Shown here piece by piece: positions 1 through 10,704 of a DNA stretch of 64,000 bases. Made by a program: the position numbers and the translations under genes. Every line of letters starts with the position of its first letter. The first letter of the stretch is position 1. The DNA is taken from contig JAQMRL010000008.1 in NCBI GenBank assembly GCA_035578175.1, positions 12,232,541-12,296,540 on the forward strand, read 5' to 3'. The notes beneath the pieces were generated by a model. The model had not been told where the DNA came from and searched no databases. It was given only the letters and a program-made list of their open reading frames with translations. This stretch comes from Catonia carolina. Lineage: Eukaryota; Arthropoda; Insecta; Hemiptera; Achilidae.

Positions 1-437
1 TAAGATTGAGATGATGTTGGAGTGTAAGTGAAGCGTGTATAGAGTTTTGGTCTCGGGCTAATATCGCTGTGTCGTCAGCGTAGGTAGCAGTGAGGGTCTG
101 GGGTAGGGTCGGTAGGTCTGAAGTGTATACAGAATAGAGAAGTGGGGCTAAAATTGAGCCCTGAGGCACGCCGGCTAAGACAATAAAGAAATTTGAGTAG
201 GACGATCCTAAACGAATTCTAAAGAATCTGTCAGATAGGAAGGAATTTATGATAAGGTAGTAGGTAAATGGTAGTATTTCTTTCAGTTTGTGTAAGAGAC
301 CTGTTTGCCAAACTCTGTCAAAAGCTTGAGCGACATCTAGGAAACCTGCGGACACATACATCTTTTGTTCCATAGACGAAGCTATGTAATCAGTCACCCT
401 GTGACATAGTTCAGGGGCCTCAAAACGGGTACTTCCG
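1..437 (-). pseudogene. Partial LINE reverse transcriptase (Jockey-type), cut by window edge
   Basis: Reading the minus strand from about 437 to 1 gives one open frame with reverse transcriptase motifs in the right order: motif A as FLDVAQAFDRVW, then GVPQGSILAPLLYS, then the catalytic YADD box in TYADDTAILAR. These are typical of Jockey-like non-LTR retrotransposons, whose RT copies element RNA onto nicked chromosomal DNA. There is no start codon; the 5' side is replaced at about 438 by the end of a HINE-like repeat, so the copy is 5'-truncated. The frame runs open off position 1, so the missing C-terminus may lie outside the window. No in-frame stop is seen in the visible part. The RT call is firm; the exact clade is an inference from motif wording. 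Confidence 0.85.
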
Positions 438-510
438 GTGAAAACAATTTCAAAACATAGACATGAAAACAATACTTTCCTTTCCCTATATGTTCATATT
501 ATAAGAGAAA
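438..510 (-). repeat. HINE-like repeat, isolated 5' end
   Basis: About 70 bp match the first bases of the HINE-like family in reverse orientation (gacatgaaaacaatactttcc followed by a degenerate CTATAT and AGAGAAA end). The rest of the element is absent. It abuts the LINE RT fragment. Confidence 0.7.
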
Positions 511-904
511 TTAATTTACATAATTTAGATTAATAATAATTTAATAATTTAGATTAATTTAATTAATTTAGAGTAATTTACATAAGATAACCATTACGAA
601 ACTATACACAAATGCAAAATCTATCAAAGGTGTATTTAAACAGCATCTGAAATAAATTTTTGCCTGATAGATATAATACGTTTAAAAGTAGCTTTAGTTT
701 AAGTTCTGACAGACTGGAAAATGTACATCACAGACTTCGAGAGTAAAATTGACACAAATCTGACCCTCTTGTAAGCAAAATACATTACAAGATTACTTGT
801 ACTACAGCATGTTTCAAAAATTTACTACTCATCTCGACTAAAAATCAATTTGATTCAGTCTAAAAGTCATTTCAATGTATTTATATGAAGCTGAAACAAC
901 TATT
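511..904. other. AT-rich spacer, no gene seen
   Basis: Contains short imperfect repeats of a TTAGATTAATTTAAT type near 515-580, otherwise nothing recognised on either strand. Confidence 0.6.
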
Positions 905-928
905 ACTTTCTCTTGCCTATATTAATAT

Positions 929-1687
929 TGTAACAAGATCCAAGAAACGACACGAATGTTCCAGAAATCCATTCATAAAAATAGTTAAGAAATAATAAAA
1001 TAACAATAACTTACACAATAAGATCAGTTTTGTAAATGACAGTTGTAACCATAAAAGTGTCTATTCATTCATAAGGGTTGAAGTAACTATCATAAAGTTT
1101 AGGTATTGTGTACAGCTATTATGAGGGAGGCAGGTTGTTTACGTTTTCTATTTACAAAAGACTTTTTGTTGACCTATTAACAAGATTTTTATTAACAAGA
1201 TTCATAAATAAAGAGTTATTTTTGTACTTGAGTAGATTTCACTACTTTATTCTAAAAAAATCTTTATGAATGAGTAGGTATAAAAAGAGACCCCCGAGGC
1301 GGTCAGTCAGTATTCGTGTGATCTTTGCCGTTTGATTGTCGAGGTGCGTAAACAGATTACGTATCCGAGTAAGATTGTTATACCGTCTCTTTGTTGTGTG
1401 TGTATTGTAAAGTTAATGTGTAGTTTTGTGAATTCAGTTTGTGTTGTATGTTAGTGTAATCTATAAAAGTGATTGTAAGTAGGCTAAGTAAGTTATTAAG
1501 TTATTTATTGTTTGTTATTTAGTTTAAGTGAATTATTAAATCATTTATTGTGTTATTTAATCATAATTAGTTTAATCATTTATTTTGTAATCTTTTAGTC
1601 TAATAAATATTTGTAATTTGTAAACTTTAGCGTATTAATTATTTAATACCCTAGATCCCGAAACGGACCTTAGCAATAAGTGTCACA
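929..1687 (+). mobile_element. Solo LTR, copy 1
   Basis: This 759-bp unit begins TGTAACA and ends TGTCACA, the inverted TG...CA ends of LTR retrotransposons, and is flanked by the 4-bp duplication ATAT (925-928 and 1688-1691). It shares its promoter region and the terminal block GATCCCGAAACGGACC with the units at 12257-15043 and 50469-51393. There is no gag-pol next to it, so it is a solo LTR left by LTR-LTR recombination. The host site is inside a HINE-like element. Start and end are set by the duplication. Confidence 0.85.
1279..1311 (+). promoter_or_regulatory. LTR core promoter (TATA and initiator)
   Basis: TATAAAAAG at 1279 is followed about 25-30 bases later by TCAGTCAGT, an arthropod-type TCAGT initiator. 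The same arrangement, including the intervening AGAGACCCCCGAG, is kept in the third LTR copy at 51053. Confidence 0.6.
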
Positions 1688-2452
1688 ATATATAGGAAGG
1701 AAAGTATTGTTTTCATGTCGATTTTTCGAAATCGAGTTTTCACTGGATCTACACGTTGTCAGACCCCCTGAACCCAAAAAACATGTTTTAGCGATTGGTC
1801 TGTGTGTGTGTGTGTGTATATACAGAATATCTCAAGAACGGAACATCGTATGAACTTGAAACTTAAGTTATACACCACTACCGGACCCGACACGAACATT
1901 TTCATCAAAATTGGTCAACCGGAAGTAGTAGTTTGTTCGTGTAATTTTTCACTTTTTTGCGATTTTCTCAAAAACTGGTCCTACGATTGTTTTTTTAAAT
2001 CACCTGGTATACTAAATTTTTTATGCTTTACATGATAGGGTAGGCGCCATGTTTGCTGAAATTCTCGGTGAGGCTGTTTTCACGTAAAAAAAATTGTTTT
2101 TTTAAGATTACGGCTTTGATATGCATTTTAGCGCAAAAATTTTATATAATAAAAATTGTAAAGAATTTAAAATCTTACAAGGTTATTTCAAACATTATTT
2201 TGTATAACGCTTAGTTTAGCGGTAATTAGCGATTTTTTTGTTTTTTTTTCACGAAAACGTGTGAAAAATCGATTTTTTTAAGATTTCGGCCTTAGTTTGC
2301 ATGCTACGACAAAAGAGTAGGGCTATATAATCAAATTTATAGGAAAATAAAAGATCTACAACTTTTATTTAGCATATTTTTCTTTACAGAGCCTAGTTTA
2401 GTGTGAAAGAGTGATTTTCCGTATTTTCCAGCCAAACTGAGGTTGATTTTCA

Positions 2453-3169
2453 GGTCGTGTTTCGCGATTTTACAAAATTTATTTATGAAAATACCTTGTA
2501 ACTTAAAAAGTATTGATTTTCTGTTAAATTTTATTGCATCATCGTTTTTCATAATTATTACAGAACAAACCTGCCAAATTTTACGTTAATCCGTGGAATA
2601 GTTGTTGAACAATGACGGTGTATTTCAAACAATACGGGTTTTTCTTCTGAAACAAAACTTTTACTAAATGATACATTATCTCATTAAGCGTATGTTTTTT
2701 GAAATAATTTTATAGAATAAAAAACATACGAAATACTTTGTTTTATAAAAATACGTCATTTCCGAAAAGTTTCAGTGACCTAAAAAAAATTAGATATGTT
2801 TTCTGAAATGGTTTTACAATCCGCATATTGCTCTCCTCTGCGAGGGGCCATCAAGTTATAGACAGACAGTAGGCAGTACTGTATTGGCAAATGTAAGTAC
2901 AGTAACACTCTCTTAGTCGCCCATTAGTTTCCAGATTGTGCGCGCTGCACAGCCATAGCTACCGTTTCGCCAAACGTACTGTAATACAACAATCGTTCTC
3001 CCAGCATGCGTCACTCATTCATTATACCTCACCCGTACCCTTCACTCCGCAACTACACGGAGCTTGAAACCGTACAATAATTAATTCTACGAGTATTTAC
3101 ATGAAACATTATCTTAATAACCGTATCAATTCTTCTAGAACAAATCACACAATCTCCTTACTATATGTA
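2453..3169. other. Unassigned spacer
   Basis: No open frame or known element is recognised. The 2820-3060 part is richer in G and C than its surroundings and has no similarity I can see elsewhere in the window. Confidence 0.5.
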
Positions 3170-4116
3170 GGGTGATTCAAAAAGAGCGCCGGTTTTGATA
3201 TATCAAATTAAGAGATTTATTTTATTGAAAAACTGAAAATAAATACATCAACAAGTTCATCTTACCTTCCGATTTCATGTATGAAAAATGATGTCATGCA
3301 TGTGTCCTCCTCTACTGCGCTGGCACGCATCAACTCTGTCCATGAAATTGGATATTACTGCACGACAAGTTTCGACTTCCATTTGCCCGATAACCCGTCG
3401 AATTTCCTCCTTCAAGTCATTGATGTTTCGGGGTTTATTGGCATACACCAATGACTTCAGATGACCCCAAAGTTGAAAGTCACAAGGCGTTAAGTCACAC
3501 GACCTTGGTGGCCATTGATGGTCGGAATTACGAGAAATGATGCGATCCTGGAACCGTTTACGGAGCAACAACATTGTTTCTTGTGCAGCAACTGAATTTT
3601 ATACGGGTGATATTGGAGATCGTACCGAAGAATTCTCCGTACAGAAGAACATCGTAAACCAAATTGTTGAGAACGGCGACGTATTGATTTTGCTGGGCTA
3701 ACAGCCACACTGTCACGAACCAACGCAACGTTCTGCTCAGTTCGGCCAGAACGACGAAGTCCAGAACCTTTAAGGTCGACTGTTGAACCCGTCTCAAAAA
3801 ACTTTTTCATGAGCCTGCGAACTGTTGATTCATTCGGTGCTTCATTACGTCCTAGAGTACCGCGAAGTCGCCTGACAGTAGCCGCATAACTCTCTCCACT
3901 CTGGTAAAATGTTTTGACGATTAACACTCGTGCAATAGTAAACTTCTCCATGGTTGGACACAGACTGCGAGAGTACTACACTGCGAACAAGAGAAACTAC
4001 AACTGAATCGTCAATCGGAATGTTCTCCGAAATAGAAATGAGGTCTAACAATGTTGCCAACCGATAAACAAAAATTTACCAGCCATTTAAAAACCGGCGC
4101 TCTTTTTGAATCACCC
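3170..4116 (-). mobile_element. Internally deleted Tc1/mariner-type DNA transposon
   Basis: Perfect terminal inverted repeats of about 27 bp begin GGGTGATTCAAAAAGAGCGC at 3170 and are mirrored at 4090-4116. The element is 947 bp, shorter than an autonomous relative (roughly 1.3 kb or more expected), because the middle of the transposase is missing. The left flank ends in TA as expected for this superfamily, but the right flank reads GTTA, so the target duplication is not clean. It must have moved with a transposase made elsewhere. Confidence 0.9.
3275..3951 (-). pseudogene. Transposase remnant, middle deleted
   Basis: The N-terminal part starts at ATG 3951 (MEKFTIARVLIVKTFYQSGE) and carries a helix-turn-helix region with ESTVRRLMKKFFETGST, resembling the DNA-binding half of insect Tc1/mariner-like transposases with a DUF4817-type start. 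It reads correctly to about LLHKKQ, then jumps directly to the C-terminal part in another frame (3574 to 3275). That part contains RKRFQDRIISRNSDHQWPPRSCDLTPCDFQLWG, including the third acidic residue region of the DDE/D catalytic triad. The roughly 150 residues that would hold the first two catalytic aspartates are absent. The deletion leaves ends that transposase could still bind but no working enzyme. Confidence 0.85.
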
Positions 4117-4158
4117 GTTACTATATTTTTCAATAAAAATTGCATTAAAATTGTACAG

Positions 4159-4486
4159 ACCCACCGGGTTGGTCTAGAGGTAAAGTCGTTGCCGTAAGTC
4201 AGCTGTTTAACAACTGATTTTTGGAGACGAAGGTTCCTGGTTCAAATGTAAAGGTAGTTACTTTTATACGGATTTGAATGCTAGACAGTGGTTACCGGTG
4301 TACTTTGATGGTTGGGGTTCAATTAACCATACTCTCTCAGGAATGGTCGGCCTGGGTCTGTACACGACTACACCTCATTTACACGTCATACATATCATCC
4401 TCATCTCATTGGGTTACAGGGTTGCTTATTCTGAATTGAACAGATTGCAACGTACACACATTAGGAATTTAAAAAAAAAATTTTCT
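4159..4486 (+). mobile_element. SINE-A, complete copy
   Basis: A tRNA-derived head (about 4159-4260) with pol III boxes is followed by a body (GGTTACCGGTGTACTTTGATG ... CATCCTCATCTCATTGGGT) and a 3' tail with a GTTGC...GCAAC hairpin at 4421-4451. The copy is flanked by the 8-bp duplication TTGTACAG (4151-4158 and 4487-4494), so it moved by retrotransposition. The tail matches the 3' end of the LINE at 10705-11334, its probable mobilising partner. A reading frame across it (4274-4522) is not coding. Confidence 0.85.
4170..4247 (+). promoter_or_regulatory. RNA polymerase III internal promoter of SINE-A
   Basis: A box TGGTCTAGAGG at 4170-4180 and B box GGTTCAAAT at 4239-4247 match tRNA gene promoter elements and sit in a tRNA-like spacing. 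Confidence 0.7.
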
Positions 4487-4560
4487 TTGTACAGTTCTTT
4501 TCAATCTCGAGAAGAACTGTAGGGGTTCATTCTCCTGCACCGAAAATAGTTTAGAGCGAT

Positions 4561-4602
4561 CAAAACCAGCCTTTCGGCTGAAGATCTAAACAACAAAAAA
4601 AC
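4561..4602 (+). repeat. SINE-B 3' tail fragment
   Basis: Matches only the end of SINE-B, CAAACCAGCCTTTCGGCTGA followed by a CTAAACAACA run. GCCTTTCGGC can form a small hairpin. Confidence 0.7.
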
Positions 4603-5463
4603 TTTTTAGACATCCTATTTAAACAATGCGAAGAATGTTATTTTAAAAATCCGAATTATGCAATAGGTATACGAAAATAAGCTACGTGAGAATGAGGAAT
4701 CCTATTTCCTCTGGTAAGTACCTAATGTTCACAGAATGAGAAAGTGAGAATGGGTAAGGTATGGTAAAACTGGTGGCCAGGCTCTTGATGTGGATGCGGA
4801 CGCGGTTAACCGAGTTTCATCCTTTGGTTACTTTTGTATAACGCAAGGTTATACTGTGTACACATCTCCCTTCTGCAGTATCACAGTTTACATTTTGTCC
4901 CTTCTACTAAAAGATTCTAACGTAGGGTTCGGTTTGTTCTGTGGTTATGTTACTCTACCCTCATCACACCCCCGTAATACACACTAATTATAACAGTGTG
5001 GAAATTTCCCCTAACTCCATCTATCCCAAAATTCGCTTCTTAGTATTATTGTTATTAGGCCTATTATAACACAAAATTCTCCACTACATTTTACTATTAT
5101 ATATTCTCATTCCAAAAAAATATCTTACCAATTCTTCCCCTCTTCTATCTCATTTCTCTTTCGAACTAACTTAACCATAAGGCTTAAAGTTTTCTAAGCG
5201 ATACCGGAGAGGCCGTTCTAATATCTGTATACACTGATCCTCAACAAATATCCATTTCTTTTGTTTTTCTTTTTATCTTCATACCCATAACCTATATTTC
5301 ATTTTTATAACGACCCCATAAATTTTTACTTTTTCGTGGCCTATATTTCAGGTGAACTACTGGGTGACTAAGAGAGTACAATACATCTACATTTATTATT
5401 ACCCATATCATATTATCTCTACCTGCATTTATATTGCCTTACTTTAGGTCTATGATTAATATT
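4603..5463. other. Unassigned spacer
   Basis: Only short chance frames (for example 4790-4987) with no recognisable domain. No repeat family identified. Confidence 0.5.
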
Positions 5464-6454
5464 ATGTTCTCTTGCCTATATGCTTATACGAGATAAGAAG
5501 GAAAGTATTGTTTTCATGTCGATTTTTCGAAATCGAGTTTTCACCGGATCTACACGTTTTCAGACCCCCTGAACCCAAAAAACATGTTTTTAACGATTGG
5601 TCTGTTTGTGTGTGAGTGTGTGTGTGTGTATGTGTGTGTGTGTGTGTTTGTGTGCGTGTGCGCGCGCGTGTGTGTGTGTGTGTGTGAACAGAATATCTCA
5701 AGAACGGAACATCGTACGAACTTGAAACTTGAAACTTAAGTTACATACCACTAACGGACCCGACACGGACATTTTCATCAAATTCGGTCAACTGGAAGTA
5801 GTAAGTTAGTTTATTCGTGTAAATTTTCACTTTTTTGAGATTTTCTCAACTGGTCCTATAATTTATTTTAAATCGCCTGATTTACTCAATTTTTTTATGC
5901 TCTTTAATATAGGGTAGGCGCCATGTTTGCTGAAATTCTTGGTGAGGCTGTTTTTACGTAAAAACATTGTTTTTTTAAGATTACGGTTTCAATAAGCATT
6001 TTAGCGCAGAAATTTATATAACAAAAAATGTAGAAAATTTAAAATCTCACAACTTTTATTTCAAACATTGTTTTGTATAACGCTTAGTTCAGCGGTAATT
6101 AGCGATTTTCTATTTTTTCTCACGAAAACGTGTGAAAAATCGATGTTTTTAAAGATTTCGGCCTTAGTATGCATTTTACGACAAAAGTGTATGTAATCAA
6201 ATTAAAAGATTAACAACTTTAATTACAGCATATTTCTCTACAGAGCCTAGTTTAGCGTGAACGAGTGATTTTCCGTATTTTTAAGCCAAACTAAAGGTTG
6301 ATTTTCATATTGCGTCTTTCACTCATGATTAAAGTAAGGTTATGTTTTTTGAGGTTAGTTTTTTGTTCATTTCTAATGTTTTGTTACTAGTGTTCGGTTA
6401 TATTGGTCATTATTTGCATTGGCAAGAGAACGTTGTGTGAGTGTTTCACACCAG
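5464..6454 (+). mobile_element. HINE-like element copy 2, nearly full length
   Basis: Begins at a diverged start (ATGTTCTCTTGCC), has a mixed TG/CG microsatellite at about 5604-5687, the internal GGTAGGCGCCATGTTTGC block, the internal inverted GGCAAGAGAA at 6421, and the terminal hairpin GTGTGA...TCACAC ending in CCAG at 6454, next to T-rich DNA. No coding capacity. Confidence 0.9.
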
Positions 6455-6465
6455 ATTTTTTTTAT

Positions 6466-6515
6466 AACGTTGTTGTTCAGGTCATCAGCCGAAAGGCTAG
6501 TTTGAACCTACTTCA
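6466..6515 (-). repeat. SINE-B 3' tail fragment, reverse
   Basis: TTGTTGTTCAGGTCATCAGC and CGAAAGGCTAGTTTGAACCT match the reverse complement of the SINE-B tail; the rest is missing. Confidence 0.7.
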
Positions 6516-6687
6516 CTAAGACGTTTTAGCCTACTAAGAGTTGTGTAAGTACAGGTCAGCCTATTGTTGAACGGCTACCTGAAGGAGTCCAGTATCTATT
6601 TTTATAGTAGAACTAGGACCCCCGCTTGCTTCGCTTCTTAGCAGCTTATGTAGGCCTCATTAAATTATTTTAAATCCTCTCTATATA

Positions 6688-7814
6688 CAGTGAAACTTGG
6701 TTAATTCGAACCTGAAGGGAATGGAAAAAAGTTCGAATTATCAAAAATTCGAAATAACCAACATCATATGGAACAGTATTGTAAAGTTAAAAAAATTACA
6801 AAATTTGAACTTTTGTTATACGTACTACACTATGTATACTATGTACTTGCTTTAAAATCCCGAATGTCTAATTTTTCTGCAAATTCTTCTGCTTTTGCAC
6901 GAATTATTTTTCCACTTAAAGGATGCACTTGGTCGCGAGCTTGCTTGAACCACTTCAAAACACAATCGTCCACTGCAGGATATTTGGCTGTTCTTACCCG
7001 CTTTCGACATTTTCCGTTTTTTTGATTCCAGTTTTCCATATTGTGTTTTTATTTTTTAAGAAAGACGATAAAGTGTTCGGTAAAATTCCGTATTCGTTAG
7101 CTATGTCACACTTTCTTTTTGTACCGCGTTCCGCATCTTTAATCACTTTAAATTTTTCGTCCAAAGTTAAACTCTTATACGGACCACGCTTAGCCATTGT
7201 TAAATGAACTTAACCGCACTGCACGTAAACTCTTAACTGAAACGAAAACAATTCAGTAGTACTGAAATGTACTGTACCTAGTTAAAAAAAAGTACTGTGG
7301 TACTACTGTATGTAAATTGTACAACACAAATTCTACACACCGTACGCACTCGTGTATACTCTACAGTAGGCCTACTGTGCTGTGACTGAAAACGGTTCAT
7401 GAATGTGGGTGTAAATTTAACTAGGGAAATCCCAAACCGATCATACAGTGCAGGTCTGTGTGAAAGTGAAATTCACTTTACAATGTTCAAAGCCTATACG
7501 GCATACTGGCTGGAATTCCGTAGATTAGGCTTACTACGCACTAATAACTGACACTCTATTGTGTCTATTTTCAACCCAAACGCAGCAGGTAGAAATAATT
7601 TTATTACAGAACCTGTTTACGAAAAACCTAGCTAAACAAACATTTTTATTCTTTCTTTGAAAAACTTCGAATTAACCAAATAACATATTTTTAACTTCGA
7701 ATTAGGCATACCATTTTTGTTCAGATTTTAATATGCTTTTCAAGGGGAATACCAGTTTATTCGAATTATCCAAAAATTCGAATTATCCGAGTTCGAAATA
7801 ACCAAGTTATACTG
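6688..7814 (-). mobile_element. pogo/Tigger-type DNA transposon, nonautonomous
   Basis: Ends CAGTGAAACTTGGTTAATTC (6688) and the inverted GAAATAACCAAGTTATACTG (to 7814) are flanked by TA on both sides, the pogo target. Both subterminal regions carry many copies of a TTCGAATTA(T/A)CC-like motif, likely binding sites for the transposase. It encodes only a broken DNA-binding domain; the DDE catalytic domain is absent. Confidence 0.88.
6839..7197 (-). pseudogene. pogo transposase DNA-binding domains, frameshifted and truncated
   Basis: From ATG at 7197 the protein reads MAKRGPYKSLTLDEKFKVIKD and on through RKCDIANEYGILPNTLSSFL, the CENP-B N-terminal (psq-like) helix-turn-helix of pogo transposases. 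After about residue 50 the frame shifts, most simply by a 1-base change near an A-run at about 7017-7024, and continues in the frame that ends at 6839 with RTAKYPAVDDCVLKWFKQAR and AEEFAEKLDIRDFKAS, the second (CENPB-type) DNA-binding domain. It then stops at TAG just where the catalytic part should begin. The remnant could at most bind DNA. Confidence 0.85.
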
Positions 7815-8010
7815 TACAATATTTGTGGTTTTGTTGCCCTGTGGCAGCAAAATTAATTGTTTTTCTGCACTTCCAGCTGTACAAAGTCCGACATGTAGTC
7901 GTCCATGAGTGAAGGAAGCACAATTGTCTCAAATCGATGCCCACCGTTTTAAATGTTTGTCCCTGCGATTTAACAGAATTGAATAGAATCATAGAAAAAT
8001 ATATGCTCAT
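7815..8010 (-). pseudogene. Helitron Pif1-like helicase C-terminal remnant
   Basis: Minus-strand reading from 8010 gives KSQGQTFKTVGIDLRQLCF, the conserved C-terminal helicase motif of Helitron/Pif1 proteins. At about 7906 the frame slips; the next frame continues the family pattern as HGRLHVGLCTAGSAEKQ and LLPQGNKTTNIV. The reading is cut at the pogo insertion. Only this tail of a helicase normally over 1000 residues long is present, so no activity is possible. Confidence 0.75.
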
Positions 8011-8437
8011 ATATACTCATATATGCTCATAATATGTACTCATTCACTTCCTGTCGAATGAAAACCAATACATGAATTACAGTACAAAATTAAAATTTTT
8101 GAATATTTTCAAATTTTTAATGTTTTTGGAATCGAATGTTATTCTTCACGTTTTTCTATGAAATGTAAAAGTTGAATCGTGTTTCTAGCCTAAAAATATA
8201 CCATCCAGAGGACTTAGAAAAAATAAATGTGCTATGCACCCGATGGACTAAAACATGCGACATCGTCACAGTTTAAGTTGCTTAACTCACTTTATTAAAG
8301 TTACAAAATAGCCTATATTGATCAGGAAGCTCTAAGGTATGCAACAATGAAAGATTTTTAAAAATCGGTTCATTAGTTTCTGAGATTACCTCGTACAAAC
8401 AAACAAACTGACGTTTCTTCTTTATTATTAGTATAGA

Positions 8438-9617
8438 TTAAAAGTAAAACAAACCTGGGGCAGTGATGTTAGGGGAGCGCTCGGGGTTTTCAGCCTCCAG
8501 TGTTGCCGCTATGTGCAGTGTGTTACCAGCGCTGGCGCTTTACACATCATTTGCGTGCTTCCACTTCCTCTCTCGTTATGTGATGCACTTTACAGTGAAA
8601 ATGGTTCCAAAACTACACTATAACCTTATTTGCAATTTAAGGGTAAGCGCACAGTGAACGCTGGTCGCAGTCTGCTAGTCGCTGGTCGCAGGTACTGATT
8701 CACGGTGGCGAACGCGCATAGTGGGAGCATGTAACTACGCGCTTAAACTTCATTCAGTTGTCGGTATTCAACATGAGTTCCAGAAGCAGCAGTGATAAAT
8801 TATTTCCAATGGAAAACGTTTTCACGAAATTATTATCATTTAAGGACGATACCGTTAGTGAGATTAATAAGAACAGAAAATTGTTCGGCATAATCATCTT
8901 TTTCCGCAATCAAAAAAAGATAGAGACAGGTTCTTTAAATGAATGAGAATGACTCTGGAAACGTTTAATTTTACATTGTCTAAAGTAGAACTGGTTTTCA
9001 AAAACAATGGTGTAACTTGCACAAGCAACCAATATTACTGGAAGACAGATTTGTGACTACTTTGAACACTTTAAACGTATTTTGAACTTTTTGACTACCG
9101 ATATTCAATATTATAAAGCATTGTTTGGCCAGTAATAATATTTTAAAGTTAGTTTTATAAACCTATGTCAAAAATTAATTAAAAAGTTGTTTTATTATTT
9201 ATGAATACGTATTATACGACGCCAAGTACACTTAGCAACCTGCTAGCAAGCAGCAGGCAGGTTTATGCAAAACAAACCAGTAAGCTGATATGGGCAGATG
9301 ACCAGTGCGCAGCTTTCTCCACCAGCGTTTACTGTGAGACGTCCGATTAAAATATAATGGCCTATTCCTACTAGCAGGCTCCCGCTTGTAAGCGACCAGA
9401 GTTCACTGTGCGCTTACCCTAATAAGAAAGATAGTACAGCACAGTCTTTATTGCAAGAGCGGAGTGCTAATGAAATATAACAACGCTGTCACGAAAGGTT
9501 GCCATGAAAATTTCTCAGCGCTGGTTGGCTGAGAGCGAGCCGAGCCCTCGACCGGCGCCTTCGGCTTCCCTCGGCTCCCTTCGCCCTCGATAGCTACAGG
9601 TTTATTTTACTTTTAAT
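8438..9617. mobile_element. TIR element (about 400 bp) carrying a nested Harbinger-like element
   Basis: AAAAGTAAAACAAACCTG at 8440-8457 is mirrored as CAGGTTTATTTTACTTTT at 9597-9614, an inverted repeat of about 20 bp with one mismatch. Removing the inner element (8641-9419) leaves about 400 bp, MITE-sized. The interior is unusually GC-rich for this window, with blocks such as GCGAGCCGAGCCCTCGACC. No clear target duplication is seen; the left edge abuts the Helitron end, so the boundary may be off by a few bases. Confidence 0.6.
8641..9419. mobile_element. PIF/Harbinger-like nonautonomous element
   Basis: The ends GGGTAAGCGCACAGTGAAC and the inverted GTTCACTGTGCGCTTACCC are flanked by the 3-bp duplication TAA (8638-8640 and 9420-9422), which fits the TWA target of PIF/Harbinger. 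The left end also carries two direct repeats of GCTGGTCGCAG. A short frame at 8773-8946 (MSSRSSSDKLFPMENVFTKL) has no family I recognise. At 779 bp it lacks a transposase. Confidence 0.75.
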
Positions 9618-10017
9618 TCAAATATAGATAAATGACTATTTTTGTAACCATTGTATTCAATTATAATGAGTTGTTTACGTTTTGTAAAAAACTTGTATTT
9701 TTATTATTATACCGAAAATCTCTGTCCTCGTGACTTCCATAGCGTCATTTACTATATATGGAGCACGCCGTTTTGAAGTTGAGTTTTAGTCTTTGACCTG
9801 CCATCGACAAGTTTTGATCTGTCATTTAGTAAATGAATTATACATTTGCATCATCCCTTTGAATACATATAAACATTTGAATACATTTGTATACATTATA
9901 CGTCTGAACTATACTGTGTACGAATGCGTCCGCGAATAGATCCAGCGTGTATTGTAGACACGTATAATCGTTAACTTTATAAGTTAGCGTGTAAGAGTTA
10001 ACTAATTAACTATTTCA
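9618..10017. other. Unassigned spacer
   Basis: No gene or repeat recognised; mildly repetitive TTTGAATACAT motifs near 9860-9890. Confidence 0.5.
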
Positions 10018-10259
10018 GTGTAAAAGAGTGATTATCCGTGTTTTTAAGCCAAACAGGTTGATTTTCATTTTTCATCATCCCTCATGATTAAAATTAGGTT
10101 ATGTTTATTGAGGTTAGTTTTTTTTGTTTATTTCTAATGTTTTATTACTAGTGTCACCCACCGGGTTGGTCTAGAGGTAAAGTCGTCGCTTCGAGTTAAG
10201 CTGTTTAACAGGTGATTTTTGAAGACAAAGGTTCCTGGTTTAAATCCTAGTATGGTACA

Positions 10260-10539
10260 GTATTCAGATGAACTAAAGTTCCCTATCCGTGGGAGGGAGA
10301 GAATGCATAACGTTCTCACTCGCACAAGCCATACGCGCCATTCCAATAACATTGTCGTATAATTTTATTCATTGTTGTGAGCAAGCGTTTATGCACGCAG
10401 TAAACTAACAAGCAAGATAACTACTGTAGTATGTTTTCAGATTTGGATTATAACGGTAAAGACCTTTGGGCGCATGCGTAGTTATGCCACATATCTCCCT
10501 CTCACTCGCTCGGCTATGGGACATTAATTCATTTGATAC
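10260..10539 (+). mobile_element. MITE-C, copy 1
   Basis: A 280-bp element with inverted ends GTATTCAGATGAACTAA and TTAATTCATTTGATAC. It interrupts the SINE-A part of the chimera between its B box and body. Near-identical copies are at 38948-39910 and 59693-59970. No coding capacity. A reading frame at 10466-10774 across it is chance. Confidence 0.85.
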
Positions 10540-10704
10540 TTGTAGTTACTTTTATACGGATTTGAATAATAGACAGTGGTGGTTACCAGTGTACTTTGAT
10601 GGTTGGGATTTAATTATCCATACTCTCTCAGGAATGATCGGCCTGGGTCTGAACATGACTACACCTCATTTACATGTCATACACATCATCCTCATCTCAT
10701 TGGG

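Larger units (their letters stand above)
905..2452 (+). mobile_element. HINE-like element copy 1, split by a solo LTR, 3'-truncated
   Basis: The 5' end ACTTTCTCTTGCC is at 905. The sequence breaks at 928 inside an AT-rich palindrome and resumes at 1688 with ATATATAGGAAGGAAAGT, so the LTR at 929-1687 inserted into this copy. The body follows the family: GAACCCAAAAAACATG, a short TG tract at about 1800, TCAAGAACGGAACATCG, GGTAGGCGCCATGTTTGC and AGCCAAACTGAGG. It is lost after about 2452, so the terminal hairpin is missing. A short reading frame at 1802-2035 is repeat sequence, not a gene. Confidence 0.85.
6613..8437 (-). mobile_element. Helitron, internally deleted, interrupted by a pogo element
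   Basis: On the minus strand the element starts TCTATACTAATAATAAAG at 8437 and ends AAGCGGGGGTCCTAG at 6613, with host A before TC and host T after CTAG, the rule for canonical Helitrons. A Pif1-type helicase C-terminus lies in it (7815-8010). The pogo-like element at 6688-7814 sits inside it. Without that insert the Helitron is about 0.7 kb, too short for an autonomous Rep-helicase element, so it is a nonautonomous deletion derivative that kept the helicase tail. Confidence 0.75.

Noticed and set aside
8463..8657. 64-residue frame near a relatively GC-rich stretch, considered as a host exon
   Set aside because: It lies inside a TIR element, crosses into the nested Harbinger-like end, and has no recognisable domain or splice structure.
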